Notes: generated from the sequence alone by a model not told the origin. Positions 50,645-62,720 are shown, counted from the stretch's first letter. The stretch is DNA of 64,000 nucleotides from Gigantopelta aegis (GCF_016097555.1 NC_054704.1:72997827-73061826); one strand, 5' to 3'. A program made the numbers and translations.

Positions 50645-50702
50645 CTTGACATCCAGTAGCCAATGTTTAATTAATCATTATGATCTGGTGGTAGTGGTGA
50701 TA
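50645..50702 (+). mobile_element. SINE tail fragment
   Basis: TTGACATCCAGTAGCCAATG then a diverged tail-2 end, adjacent to the hairpin repeat. Confidence 0.65.
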
Positions 50703-50709
50703 AATATAC

Positions 50710-51203
50710 AGAACTTCACATACGTTGTGTTTGCTTCCTATTAATTACACAAGTTTATTTTGTGCATAGCGGTCAAGTGGTATGTTCTTTCACAAAATAA
50801 ATGAGTGGAATAAGTAGGAAGCGAACACAACGTATGTCAAGTTCTGTATTTATTACATACTTTCTTTTATGTTTTACAAAAACGTTTTTTACAACATCAT
50901 AACAACACTTTGTTAAATCTATTATCAAAACTCCTTTCATGGATTCATTTAACGTTGAAAATCATACTCTGCGGCAGCCTTGTGTAATGTTTCAATTACA
51001 ATGTGACATCATTTCATGATTTGTAAATCATATATGACATCAGTAAATAAAAGGCGCCAACACCAGTAAAAAACAAAAAGGGAATTTCCCATTTACAAGT
51101 TTCGGTCCAGATCGCACATATGTGTGATACAAAATAAATTTATCACACTGTTTCAAAATGTCTTCATCACTGTAGTAAGATCGAATAGGTATGTAATGAA
51201 GAA
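50710..51203. repeat. Dispersed repeat with terminal hairpin, copy 2
   Basis: Left arm 50710-50765 and right arm 50790-50845 are about 85% complementary around a 24 bp loop. The body (50846-51203) matches 57-393. TTATTACATAC near the body start and GGTATGTAATG at its end form a second short inverted pair. Probably non-autonomous DNA; class unknown. Confidence 0.7.
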
Positions 51204-51463
51204 AATTTACTATACTCTTATTTAAATGGTTTTATCGGTGCTGTTTCCAGTATTACACCGACCATGTTGTTGATGATCCGTCCAGCACATTATTGCTCAT
51301 CTAGACCACCTTTAACACAATGGTGCCAAAATGTAGGTTCCTCGTGAACATGCTGTTTAATATTCATTTATTTCACATTATAAATCATCAGTACATATAT
51401 AACATTATAAACATAAATACATACATTTCCTTGTTCTTTTCCTCCCATTTGTTCATACTTCTA
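51204..51463. other. No feature
   Basis: AT-rich spacer. Confidence 0.4.
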
Positions 51464-51640
51464 CAATGAAACTCCTTTTAAACCGGACACCCTCAAGACC
51501 AAGTAAAAAGTCTGGTTATAAGAGGTATCCAGTTTAGAGAGGATCTCTTTTGTACAGATAGTTAAAAAGGTACCATGAAAAATGTCCAGTTTTGAGGGAA
51601 TTCCGGTTTACAGGGGGTCTGGTTTGGAGAGGTTTCATTG
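51464..51640. mobile_element. Pogo-like MITE
   Basis: CAATGAAACTCC..TTTAAACCGGACACC on the left and TTTGGAGAGGTTTCATTG on the right, flanked by TA (51462-51463, 51641-51642). 177 bp. Same CCGG-containing style of ends as 54555-55187. Confidence 0.82.
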
Positions 51641-52020
51641 TATACAGAGCTATTTTAAAAGTATTACTTTGACATTCAGCTTCTTTTTTCTTTTTCTTTT
51701 TTTTTAATCAGGAATGCAGATTAAAAAATAAATAAATGAATATCTGAAAATATCAGTGATATTAGCCTTATAAGTGACTAGCATGACTCTAAAAAGTGTT
51801 ATTATATCATTGGTTACACTATTTTGCACTAACTGCTTCATGGTGACAATACGAGTAGATGTTTCATAGCTTTTAGAGAAGAAGTGAATAAAAATTGACA
51901 AAAGTGTTCTGTAATAAATAGTAATATTTGTATTATCAGTCAAATTATATGATAACTATCTCAATTCGTGAAGTCTGCAATTTCATATCATACTTAGAAA
52001 GATTAGCTTGTGTGATATTT
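51641..52020. other. No feature
   Basis: T-rich tract at 51683-51708, otherwise unremarkable. Confidence 0.4.
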
Positions 52021-52171
52021 ATAGGATATTAAACGAGCTTCCATTTCATATCATGTTTATGTCCCGAGTGAAATAATTTTCACTTGTCACAAGCTTTAGT
52101 GAGTGACAATGAAAATTATTTCACAAGGGACATAAACATGATATGAAATGGTAGCAAGTTTAATATCCTAT
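52021..52171. repeat. 150 bp near-perfect hairpin
   Basis: Arms 52021-52089 and 52104-52171, over 90% complementary, loop about 14 bp. Core word TTTCATATCATGTTTATGTCCC. No terminal duplication or relative found elsewhere in the window; could be a foldback element. Confidence 0.85.
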
Positions 52172-52782
52172 TTATTACCTATAATCGATCTTAATTTATA
52201 TCACTCATCTCGTTTCGTTGACGTTCCTGTAAGGTTGTAGTGCGCTAATTGATGACGTCATCATGTGACGTCAAAAGTGTTACGTCCCACTTGGCGTTCT
52301 AGTGGGATGTATCACTTTGATATGTACCAAGATATTTGTAACCATATGGGTAATAATATAGCATACTTCATTCAACGAGGTATATTATATTTAACAGAAA
52401 ATATGAAATTTCATAGTCTGTGATTTACATTTGGGGAATAGAAGGATGCATGTTGGTTTAGAAGTCTGGTTCAGTATTCACAAAAAGAAAAACACTATCA
52501 TTTTTTTATAAATATATTTTATTTTGTTTTGAATTTCCTCATTTGATCCTTTTGATAATTAGGTATGTCTGAAATGGCAGTATGGTGCATTATTCTAAAA
52601 CAACAGTTTTAGACGTTGACATTTTATGTGAATCTTTTTTCTTTCTTTTTTAACATTTGTGTCATGTTCATGTCCAGTCCATATATATTTGTAATGACAT
52701 TCCAACTGAGATTTTTAGTTGTGTGGTTTTTTATGTGATGTTAAAATAATCTTTATTACCCGTGTATTTCAAAATAAATATG
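52172..52782. other. No gene; TGACGTCA-rich stretch
   Basis: GATGACGTCATCATGTGACGTCA at 52249-52271 gives two CRE-like words. No neighbouring gene start is recognised. The rest is AT-rich. Confidence 0.4.
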
Positions 52783-53100
52783 CCTTGGTGGTGTAGTGGT
52801 TAATACTGGGTTTGCATCCTGGTATGGCCTCTTGCCCATAGCAGCCCACTGGTAAAGCACTTGTTTGATGCACAGTTGATTTGGGGTCGATTTGGGATCG
52901 ATCCCCATCGGTGGGCTCATTGGGCTATTTCTTGTTCCAGCCAGTGCACCATGACTGGTATATCAAAGGTGGTGGTATGTGCTATCCTGTCAGTGGTGCA
53001 TATAAAAGATCCCTTGCTACTAATGGTAAAATGTAGCAGATTTCCTTTCTAAGACTATGTCCAAATTACCAAATGTTTGACATCCAATAGCCAATCAATC
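52783..53100 (+). mobile_element. SINE with composite head, tail 2
   Basis: Starts GCCTTGGTGGTGTAGTGGTT (box A-like), then enters the normal head A end GATCGATCCCCATCGGTGGG, core TGTGCTATCCTGTCAGTGGT and tail CATCCAATAGCC. The duplicated GTCGATTTGGGATCGAT word suggests recombination between heads. Confidence 0.8.
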
Positions 53101-53861
53101 ACTTTATTTTGCCAAAGCTAAAATCAGCCATTGGCTGAAACATACAAAATGCATTGCGTGGTTATTAATACAGTAACTGTGTTAAAAATATATAAATAAA
53201 ATATGTTACAAAACTACATTTAAAAATGAGAAAATACAAAACATGGAAATGTATATAAGAGTTAATGATTAATAAGTAATAATAATAATAATAATAATAA
53301 TAATGTTGATAATGTAATAAGAGTAGTAGAGGAGGAACCAAGAACTATGAGAGTAACGTTTTACGTCTGCATTGCAACATAAATATATTTCGATAGATCT
53401 AGTACAATTTTCTTTGATTTTAATGCTAATAAATTTATAAATTTGTTATAGGAAGGCCAAACACAGTACTATTTCTTCAAGAATTGTGATATTAGATCGT
53501 GATCTAATATCACGATAACAGGGACAAACAAGTAAAAAATTATATTCATCTTCTGGGGGTTTTTTAATTACAAAGAGTGCATAGTTGTCGTTCTCTAGGA
53601 ATACTGTTATGTCTTCCATTTTCAATATTGATATTTAACACACCATACCGTGAGTTAAACAAAGCATTTCCTTACTATGTACAAAATATGCTATCTAGAT
53701 ATGCTTCATAGCAGTAATTAGTTTTGAATTTGCAATAGTTTCTGAAACGTGAAAACGTTGAGATGTTAGCAAACACATTTTGCATAAACTGATCTCTAAG
53801 TCTTTGTTTAATACTTTGTGAAGACACAGCTGATGCATTTTCAGAATATCAGAGATATAAA
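53101..53861. other. No gene; AAT microsatellite and short hairpin
   Basis: (AAT)n at 53275-53304. A small perfect palindrome TGATATTAGATCGTGATCTAATATCA lies at about 53487-53513. Nothing else recognised. Confidence 0.5.
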
Positions 53862-53930
53862 AATCCAATAGCCAATAATAAACATCAGTGTGCTCTAGTG
53901 GTGTCGTTAAACAAAACAAACAAACTTCTT
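53862..53930 (+). mobile_element. SINE tail-2 fragment
   Basis: ATCCAATAGCCAATAATAAA, GTGCTCTAGTGGTGTCGTTA, then AACAAAACAAAC. Confidence 0.75.
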
Positions 53931-53949
53931 CTCACCCATAGCAAGTTTA

Positions 53950-54065
53950 ACAACTCCATAAGGCCATGACACCGACTTTTCTCTCATTTATCACTGACAA
54001 CTAATCATAACTTACTGTCCTAGGCAGCTGGTCCAGATAACTGAGGTGTGTGTCCAGGACAGCAC
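53950..54065. repeat. Dispersed repeat, second copy of 18980-19085
   Basis: GGCCATGACACCGACTTTTC, TTACTGTCCTAGGCAGCTG and GAGGTGTGTGTCCAGGACAG. Confidence 0.55.
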
Positions 54066-54554
54066 AAAAATGAGTATAAATAAACAAAACAAATGGACAT
54101 AGGAAGCATTATATACTAGAGAATGATGGATCATCAGGGAAATTCAGAATAAATGTTTGTTTACTACCTGTACGTTTTTTTTACAATCATGAAAATTATG
54201 AATGTACCCTTACCTAGTATGGGTCCTTTTTAAAAAAATGTTTCAATTGTTTTAATTCTGTATGAGGTGCTTTGTTAACAGCACTGGGCTGTGTTTATTT
54301 TAAATCTTTTGTAGTTTTGTACTTTTTTAAATTTGTTGTAACATATATTAATGTATTATTAATATTATAACAGGGCACAGTGTTTCATGCAAATTGTCAT
54401 TCCGTCTGTGTGTCAGTTACACAGCTTTAAATTAAATTTTGATGTAGTTGCTTAGGCACCACACCACCATTTGTCGTTTCGTTACTTGTTGTAGCAGCTT
54501 AATATAGTCCGGTTTAGGAAATAGTTCCTCATAAAAAAAAAATATATATATATA
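54066..54554. other. No feature
   Basis: AT-rich, ending in a short TA microsatellite (54541-54554). Confidence 0.4.
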
Positions 54555-55187
54555 CAGTGGACTCTGTCTAAACCGGATTCTGTGTAATCCAGATCTCTGT
54601 GTAAACCGGTCCATTTCTAAAGCCCCGTCCAGCTACTGTTTATCTCTTAGGTAGAAATCTCTGTCTAATCCATATTCTGTCTACTCCGGACTCCGGATCA
54701 GAAATCAAGAACGAAAGAACCGTTCATGCATTAATTACCTCTGTCTACACCGGATTGGGATTAGACTGAACGACGGGCTGCTTAATTAGTTGAACAATGA
54801 TCGTCAATTGCCAAGTAATCAGGACGCCGTCGCAAGATCAAATGCAAAATGTAATCGCACTCATGTGAAGTTTACTCTTATTGCGGTAGGCCGTTAGATC
54901 AATCACATTAATATTAGTGTGCGTGTGTGTGTTGATACCTACCTGATTTCACACTTGCTATTAAAATAAATAGAATGTTTGTTTATTCGATATAATTTAT
55001 TCAGTCAATGTGACACTTGTTAAAACAACGAACTTCGTGTGCTATTTGATGTGTAGTAAATCAATAAAAAATTTGGTCAATCATTCAAGAACCATAACTC
55101 TGGATGAACTCTGTCTAAACCGGTCCTCTATTTAAAGCGGACTATTTCGACGGTACGAAGTGAGTCCGGTTTAGATAGATACCACTG
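54555..55187. mobile_element. Pogo-like MITE, 633 bp
   Basis: CAGTGGACTCTGTCTAAACCGG at the left; right end complement CAGTGGTATCTATCTAAACC; TA on both sides. Sub-terminal CTCTGTCTAAACCGG words repeat inside (54580, 54655, 54742, 55110), as in pogo/Tigger-derived MITEs. No ORF. Confidence 0.88.
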
Positions 55188-55333
55188 TATATGTGTATAT
55201 ATATATATAAAAATTCAGATATGCCTTTTGAAATCTTTCTTTGATGATTACAAGTAGGATGACCTCTGTAGTATTTAAATCACCCATTGGTTTGAAGTTA
55301 CTTGGTATATGTAGTACTAACTGATAACAACTG

Positions 55334-55566
55334 CAGGTCAGGTCAGGTCAGGTCATAGGGTTTAATGTGCACATTCAGAACAAGCTGTTGTAGCACACGC
55401 CTGTCATGGGCATATGTGTCAGCCTGGGCCGACTCCTTCATCCAGGACAAGTCAGGTCAGGTCAGGTCATAGGGTTTAACGTGCACATTCAAAACAAGCT
55501 GTTGTAGCACATGCCTGTCATGGGCACAGGTGTCAGCCTGGCTGACCGGCTCCTCCGTCCAGGACA
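55334..55566. repeat. ~112 bp tandem duplication with GGTCA repeats
   Basis: Two units, each starting (GGTCA)3-4 then TAGGGTTTAAYGTGCACATT and ending TCCAGGACA. Confidence 0.85.
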
Positions 55567-55584
55567 GTAACTGTGCAAGTGATA

Positions 55585-56335
55585 CAGTGCCTCTTTTATA
55601 ACAGCAACATCAGGTGGTGGTCTGGCATGAGGGGGGCTAACTGGAATTTGCCTCTTTTATAACAGCAACATCAGGTGGTGTTCTGGCATGAGGGGGGCTA
55701 ACTGGAATTTGCCTCTCTTATAACAGCAACATCAGGTGGTGTTCTGGCATGGTGGAATTTGCCTCTGGCAAACATCAGGTGGTGTTCTGGCATGAGGGGG
55801 GCTAACTGGAATTTGCCTCTCTTATAACAGCAACATCAGTGCTCAACCTAACTGGAATGTTGCAATTTGTTTTTACATGCCTCTCTTATAACAGCAACAT
55901 CAGGTGGTGTTCTGCATGAGGGGGGCTAACTGGACTCTCTTAAAACATTATGTAACTGGATTTTGCCTCTCTTATAACAGCAACATCAGGTGGTGTTCTG
56001 GCATGAGGGGGGCTAACTGGAATTTGCCTCTCTTATAACAGCAACATCAGGTGGTGTTCTGGCATGAGGGGGGCTAACTGGAATTTGCCTCTCTTATAAC
56101 AGCAACATCAGGTGGTGTTCTGGCATGAGGGGGGCTAACTGGAATTTGCTATCTCTATACAGCAACATCCAACATGAACATGGTGGTTGGCATGAGGGGG
56201 GCTAACTTGCATGGAATAGGGGGGCTAACTGGAATTTGCCTCTTTTATAACAGCAACATCAGGTGGTGTTCTGGCATGAAACTTTTGCCTCTCTATAACA
56301 GCAACATCAGGTGGTGTTCTGGCATTAAAATTCAA
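55585..56335. repeat. 61 bp minisatellite, about 12 units
   Basis: The unit runs TATAACAGCAACATCAGGTG, GTGTTCTGGCATGAGG, GGGGCTAACTGGAATTTGCC. Several units are partial or shuffled, notably 55745-55930 and 56150-56230, where alignment suggests either rearrangement or assembly error. Confidence 0.9.
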
Positions 56336-56454
56336 ATCTGCAGTTCATAAATAACAGCAACATTGGTCCTGACACCTGGAATTTTTTGTGCTCAACCTAC
56401 ATTCATGTAGTGATTTTTTTTTACATGATTTTGGTCTTAGGTTCACATGACTGA

Positions 56455-56680
56455 CCTATACTTATAAATTTTTTTATTTCAATTTGTTCTGAGTAGAGTG
56501 AGTGAATCCTGCTTTTACTTAGGTCTGACCTAACTTATAAATTTTTATTCACCCCCACCCAAACCCCCCCCCCCCCCCCTCCTCCTTCTGGCCCCAGACT
56601 TGGTCACTGGCGACATCAGAGGTTAATCCCAGGACAGGCGTGGTATATGGACATGTAAAAAAAGAAATTCAGTCAGTCAC
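56455..56680 (-). repeat. Dispersed repeat with internal G tract, reverse copy
   Basis: In reverse: CCACGCCTGTCCTGGGATTA, CTGATGTCGCCAGTGACCAA, GGAGG then 16 G. Matches 63400-63600. The C run on this strand is 56564-56579. Confidence 0.75.
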
Positions 56681-57416
56681 GTAACTGAATAGCTGGTTAC
56701 CTACATGTGTGTAAAACTCACTTGAACTGATTTCCGGTTACTTAATATACTTTTGAAATACTGTCCCCTGTAACACTGAGTACAATACTCAGAGACAAGT
56801 TTTTATAATTTTTTATTATTAGGGTTGAGTTGAGCATTTTTGTTTTCTTACCAAACATCTAATATTCTGATGGATTTGTTTGAGTGCATTTATTGGGTTC
56901 TTTTATTGTAGTGAAATACATGTATATGTAAATAGACTTATTTCAGCTTAGAATTATGATGGGTTTAGTTTTTACATTTTTGTTATTGGATATTGGGGCT
57001 GAAAATAAATATTGCCAGTGGTATTACTATCAAGGCAGTTATTAGCATGTTTAGGTTAAATATGGAGGGTGGTCTCAACAAATCAGTACCTCAATGCATT
57101 TTTTTTTTTTTGTCTTATAAAAAACATTATCACTCAATCTGGCCATTACATGTATTTCTGTTGAAATAATTTACCAACATTTTGACAGCCTTCCTTGGGA
57201 ATATGATTCTCCAGTACCGTAATATATAGAGTTCGGATGCGAAAACAGATAAATCTATTTTAGTAATTTTCAGCAAAAGAGGTGTTTTTTTGTGCTTTCT
57301 GTGTAAAACATATCACGTCCACAATGAAATAAAGTAAATAAAGGACAGAATTTAAAGAAATGAGTATGAAGATTAGAACATAATGCCTAGAACTGAGTAA
57401 TGATAGAAGTTGGGGT

Positions 57417-57448
<32 letters not shown>

Positions 57449-57950
57449 TTCTCAATAAAATGGCATTTATCAGTTTTTGTGCCTGAATTCTTCATATGTT
57501 ATATCCACATTAAAATAACATATATCTGATACATTGGACAGTTATTGTCATAGTAGTAATGAACATGTCAATCTTTTTCCATTTTAAGATTTTTGTAGTG
57601 TATTTATGAGAAACTGTGTTTTATAATGCTACTCAGAAAGAAATCCTTGAGTATATTAAATGGTTGGTCTCCAAGAACAGAGGTTTTTACTGACAACAGA
57701 TGTAAGCCATGACGTAAGTTCTTATTTTAATTTTTAACTGGATATTATTAAACATGAGCAAACAGTTATTTTCATGAGTTTGTTTTGTTTTAGATTTCTT
57801 ATATGTTAACCTGTATTTCCTGTAGCTCAAAATCATTTTCTAAAGCAACATTATTAAATACGAACACAATTTTAATAAATGTGTTCACTATCAATTTGTC
57901 ATAATGGTCAACAGTAATCAGGACCATACCCTGATCAAAATCCTGTTTTT
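56681..57950. other. No gene; AT-rich with a 21 G tract
   Basis: G run 57428-57448. Otherwise nothing recognised up to the G run at 57951-57964, which marks the visible left edge of DIRS copy 2. Confidence 0.45.
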
Positions 57951-57965
57951 GGGGGGGGGGGGGGT

Positions 57966-60900
57966 GACGCATGGACGGAGGTTTGTTCCCGTCCTTTACC
58001 TTCAGGGTCAGCCGCGGTCTTCGGTGCCGCCGGTTTTGAGGGAGGTCTCTTCCGAGGAAGATTTGCCTTCCGGTTCCGGTTTGGAGTCGGAAGATGTTTC
58101 GGACGATCCGGATTGCTGAGTGGCGGGAGTCGATGCCTCTGTCCCGCCTGCAGAAGATTTTGATTATGCAACGGTTCTGCAATTCGTAAGTAACGAAGTC
58201 CGACTTGTATGCGCTGACGTTTTCAGCGGAGGTGGCTGTTCCCACTATTCAGGGCGTTTCTTTTGGAAATCGATCGCTGGTGGTGAAGGCTCCGCGGCCA
58301 GAGCTTGGTTTTCCGCTTGCCCAGGAGGCACACGAATCCTTACTGGAGATTGATACTTTGATCGCTGGCACCAATCGTATCATGGGAGCGGTCGTGGAAG
58401 AGTTTCCGGCGGCTTTAGCCATCGGGAAACTCTTACCCGGTACGAAGCTGGTGGCCCCCACTTCGTACCAAACGTTGGGCGCATCTTTCCTGAACCATGC
58501 TGCGGTTGTTTCTGCTCGTTTTAAGACTGATGTCGTCCGGCGTCTTTCGTACGTGTCGCCATCGGAGACCTAGAGATGATGGAGAAGTTATTGAAACTTC
58601 TCTTTCAGGTGAACAACCATCTAGGTACCTTCCTTTTTGGGTTGGATAAGGCTGTGGAGAGTCTTCCCCCGATGGTTCGAGGTTGTTTCGCATCACATTG
58701 CCCAGATGTCTGGGCGTTTGTGGGTAGACAATCTCTTGTTGCGACGCGATCATTACTTTTCTGGGCTACGGGATACCGGTGTTGTGAAGACGTAGTTTTG
58801 CAGCCGGTCAGTGAGGGAGACCTTGCTGTTTGGGTCGGACTTCAGCCTTGTCATGGATAAGGAGTCTGTCAAGTTCGTTCCCCTGCCCCAGCCTGGTAAC
58901 GCTCGGAAGCGCCGTTCCGGTGCTGCTGCATTTCGCCCGCCTTCCTCCAAGAAACCAGCTTTACTTGAGGGGGTTCAGAATCCTAAGGTTTCTGTTCCTA
59001 CTTGGCAATCTGGGACGGCGCCACCCCCTGTCAAACAGAATCGTGCTCGTCTGAGGGCATCACGTTTTCGGGCTACCGCTAAGGGCCCGGCACCTAAGAG
59101 CCGCCGGGGTGAGGGTGTTGCGACGATCGGCAACTGTTAACGGAGGTGCCGTTAGCAGAAGTTCCCGTGGGCGGCAGGTTACGTAATTTTCTGCCACAAT
59201 GGCGTCTCTTGCCAGACCTGGACCCATGGGTTCTGTCGGTCGTCAAGGAGGAATATCGGATTCCCTTTTCTTCGGCTCCCCCTCTCACTTCTTCTCCCCA
59301 AATGCCTCCGATGCCGTCGTCCGACAGGCGGGTTCTGGTGGAAACGATGATTGCCGAGTTTCTCGTCAAGGGTGCCATCCACCAGGTGGATTTGGACTCC
59401 CGGGGGTTTTACTCCCATTTGTTCTTTGCCCAAAAGAAAAATGGCGAGTGGAGGCCGATTCTCAACCTCAAGCCGCTGAATGCATTCGTGGTAGTTCCTT
59501 CCATGAAAATGGAGACGGTGCAGTCTGTCCGGGCTTTACTCCAGGTTGGGGAGTGGAGTGGGCGGCGTCAATCGACCTGAAAGATGCCTACCTGCATGTT
59601 CCGATTCACCGGGATTTTTGGAAGTTCCTGCGCTTCCTATTCGACGGCAAAGCTTACGAGTTTCGAGTGCTGCCGTTCGGATTGGCCACGAGTCCTCATG
59701 CCTTTACTTGTGTAGTCAAGGCTGTGGTAGGCCGTGTACATTTGTTGGGCATTCGCATGCACAACTACCTAGACGACTGGTTGATTCCAGCTTCGTCTCA
59801 GCAGGCATGTCTGACGGGCGTGAGTCTGGTCATCGACATGATACTTCGCTTGGGATTTATTCCCAATTGGGTGATGTCGGAGCTGGTGCCAGCTCAGGTT
59901 TTCACGTATCTCGGAGTTGTCTTCAACCTTGTGGAAGCATCCGTTCGACCGACGGATGCACACCTCCACAATTTCACGGCGCTGGCTCAGCGTCTTGCTC
60001 GGGAGCAGCGCCTTTGGGTGCGCACACTGCACGAGTCGTTGGCTGCATTGAATGTGCGGTTCAGACGATTCAAGAGACCTCTCCAGTGGCATCTCTCACG
60101 TGTGTGGGACGGCCGCTGTTGGGATACATTGATTCCGGTGGGGTCTTGGTTCGTGCAGACGATCCAAGAGTGTCTGGTCGACAAGTGCTTGTCCCAGGTC
60201 ATTCCCTTACACCCTCTTGCTCTGGAGTTGGTCCTGTTCACCGATGCTTCCCTAGAGGGGTACGGTGCGCATCTTGGGGATCAACATCTGTCAGGTGTGT
60301 GGAGTGCCTTCGAAAGGAGCCTCCATATCAATCTGCTGGAGATGGAAGCCGTTCGCCGGGCTTGCCTCCAGTTTTGGAGCATTATTCGACATCGTCGAAT
60401 TTTGTTGAGGTGCGACAACACGGCAGTCGTCGCATACCTCAATCGTTGGGGTGGCACCAAGTCCGAGTCACTGAGTCGCAGGGCCTTGGAGATCCAGGAA
60501 TTGTGCGATCAGTGGGGGATTGTGTTGACGGCAAAACACACTCCCTCTTCAGTCAATGACTTGGTGGACGCCTTGAGTCGTCGTTCACCTGTCCAAACAG
60601 AGTGGATGTTGCACAAGGTGGTTGCGGGCAGGATTCTGCGTTTGTGGGGGAGTCCACAAGTGGATATGTTCGCGACCAGGCTGAACCACCAGTTACCGGT
60701 GTTTGTGTCACCGGTGTTTGTGTCACCGGTTCCCGATACTCTGGCTCTGGAGTACGATGCGTTGAACATGGACTGGACGGGGTTGGATCTGTATGCCTTC
60801 CCGCCCCCAGTCTTACTCAGCAAGGTTCTGGCCAAGGTCGGAATGCAATCGTGTCGAGTGACGCTCGTGGCGCCGGGTTGGGCAGCCCAACCATGGTTTC

Positions 60901-62720
60901 CTCAGCTTCTGTCGCTGTTAGTGCAGGAGCCGGTGCGCTTGCCACCCCTTCCGGATCTGCTCAGCCAGCGGCTGCAGCAGCCGGTATGGCACCCGAAGCC
61001 GGAGGTCTTCCGGCTTCACGTGTGGAGGTTGTCGAGTTTTCCCTGCGAGGCAGAGGCTTTTCAGAACGAATGGCTGAACTCGTCTCCTCTTCGAAGTGCC
61101 GGTCAACTGAGCGAGTTTACCAATGCCACTGGAGCGCTTGTGTTCGTTGGGCAGGTGAACGGGATTTTGATCCCTTATCACCTACTGTCAATGACTTAGC
61201 TGAATACTTTCTGGCCTTGGTCCAGACAGTCAAAAGTCATCGTTCTTCCATCTTCACTACTCTCAGGCAGTGTGGTCGGACAGACTTTTCCACGAATCTC
61301 GTATTGCATGATTTACTCAAATCTTTGCAATCCATGGTTGAGAGGCCTTCCATTTTGCCAAAATGGGACGTCTTTCTGCTTCTTCATGCGCTCAAGGATC
61401 CCCCTTATGAGCCATTGCGGTTTGCCACTCTTCGACTTTTGACTTGGAAGACACTTTTCCTGGTCTCTCTTGCGGTTTGTCGCCGTATTAGTGAGATTCA
61501 TGCTTTCTTGCATGATTTGGTCGATTATAACTCTGATGGGTCGGTTACGTTGCGGACTGATCCCATCTTTGTGGCTAAGAACCAGGTGCCAGGAGAGGAG
61601 TTTCGACCGGCAATCATTCAAAGTTTGTCTCGTACGTTGCCTTCTTCTAATTCTGACCGTCTCCTTTGTCCGGTCAGGGCAATAAAGTATTATCTGCATC
61701 GTACTACACTTCTTCGTGGTGGGAAGAAGAGGCTGTTTATTTCTTACACTAAACAGCCGGGAGATATTAATAAGAATGCATTGTCTCGATGGATTGCTGC
61801 AACCATCAAGCTGGCGTATGGGACGGCAGGAGAGCATGTTCTGCGGAACTTCTCAGTTCGGCCTCATGAGATTCGAGCGATCTCAGCTTCCATGAATGTT
61901 CACGATTCCTTGGATATTATCAAGGTGATGAATGCAGGAGTGTGGAAGGGTCGACATACGTTTGACACCTTCTATTTTCGGGACATGGCAGTTGGTCCCG
62001 ATGGTACTAGACGTATCCAGTCGGTAATTGCTGGTCAGCAGGTTGTTTCTGTACGACGAGCCACGAGACGAGGGAGACCTCTATTCCGGTAGGCAGCTCG
62101 TACAGGTCGTGTTGGGAGATAGTTGAGTCACCTTTTTGGGGAAAGGGTGTGGTTGCTATCTGGGGCAGTCTAGTGGTTTCCTTTCACTTGTGAGATGGTT
62201 TTGCCTCACGCGGGGGGTGGAAGGTGTTTATCAATTCGGGTATTGATAATTAATAGTCACTTAGACTTTTATACCTCGTATGTCTTGGTTGTCTTACACC
62301 TTGTCATTACTTGAGACGATTCACGTTGGTCGAATGGGTAAGTCCTCATGTTTTCTTACCTCCTCCCATTAATGTTGAATTCACGTGCTCTAACGGTGTT
62401 AAATCACGTGCGTTATAGCATAGTTGTTGTGCTAGTACAGTAAGTTGAATAATACTATTAGAAAATTTGTTTCTAATTTTCATTATTATTCATACTTACC
62501 TAGTACTAGCACAACAACGGTAACCCCCCACCCGCCCCTAGGAGGTCTTCCCTGGATTCGGTCATTACGGACTTTGAATCGAGGACGACGGTCTGCCCAT
62601 ACGAGGATATGGATATACATCCGGCAAGGGGAGACAATTCTGCAGTGGAGGAGATGACTCAGGTTGTATAGCATAGTTGTTGTGCTAGTACTAGGTAAGT
62701 ATGAATAATAATGAAAATTA
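57966..62720 (+). mobile_element. DIRS-type tyrosine-recombinase retroelement, copy 2 (broken)
   Basis: About 4.75 kb visible, plus strand. Parts in order: a Gag-like region (about 57970-59140); a reverse transcriptase and RNase H region (about 59150-60700) with YLDDWL, FTDASLEGYGAHL and RCDNTAVVAYLNRWGG; a tyrosine recombinase (about 61000-62092) with CRRISEIHAF, RPHEIRAISASM and FYFRDM; an internal complementary region (about 62415-62520); and a right inverted terminal repeat (about 62655-62720). The RT-RNase H and recombinase frames overlap, as is usual in this family. The left terminus was not found next to the G tract. The element is broken, with a handful of breaks; long open stretches suggest modest age. 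It is only distantly related to copy 1. Confidence 0.92.
62415..62720. repeat. Internal complementary region and right inverted terminal repeat of DIRS copy 2
   Basis: 62480-62518 is the exact reverse complement of 62668-62712 core (ACTTACCTAGTACTAGCACA). The word GCATAGTTGTTGTGCTAGTA occurs at both 62418 and 62661, so part of the region is also directly repeated. This matches DIRS end architecture. Confidence 0.85.

Noticed and set aside
57799-58245. 148-codon minus-strand ORF at the left edge of DIRS copy 2
   Set aside because: Antisense shadow including the C-run (poly-P) and unrelated AT-rich DNA.
59546-60559. 337-codon ORF overlapping the DIRS reverse transcriptase
   Set aside because: Alternative-frame shadow of the RT-RNase H region; no domain of its own.
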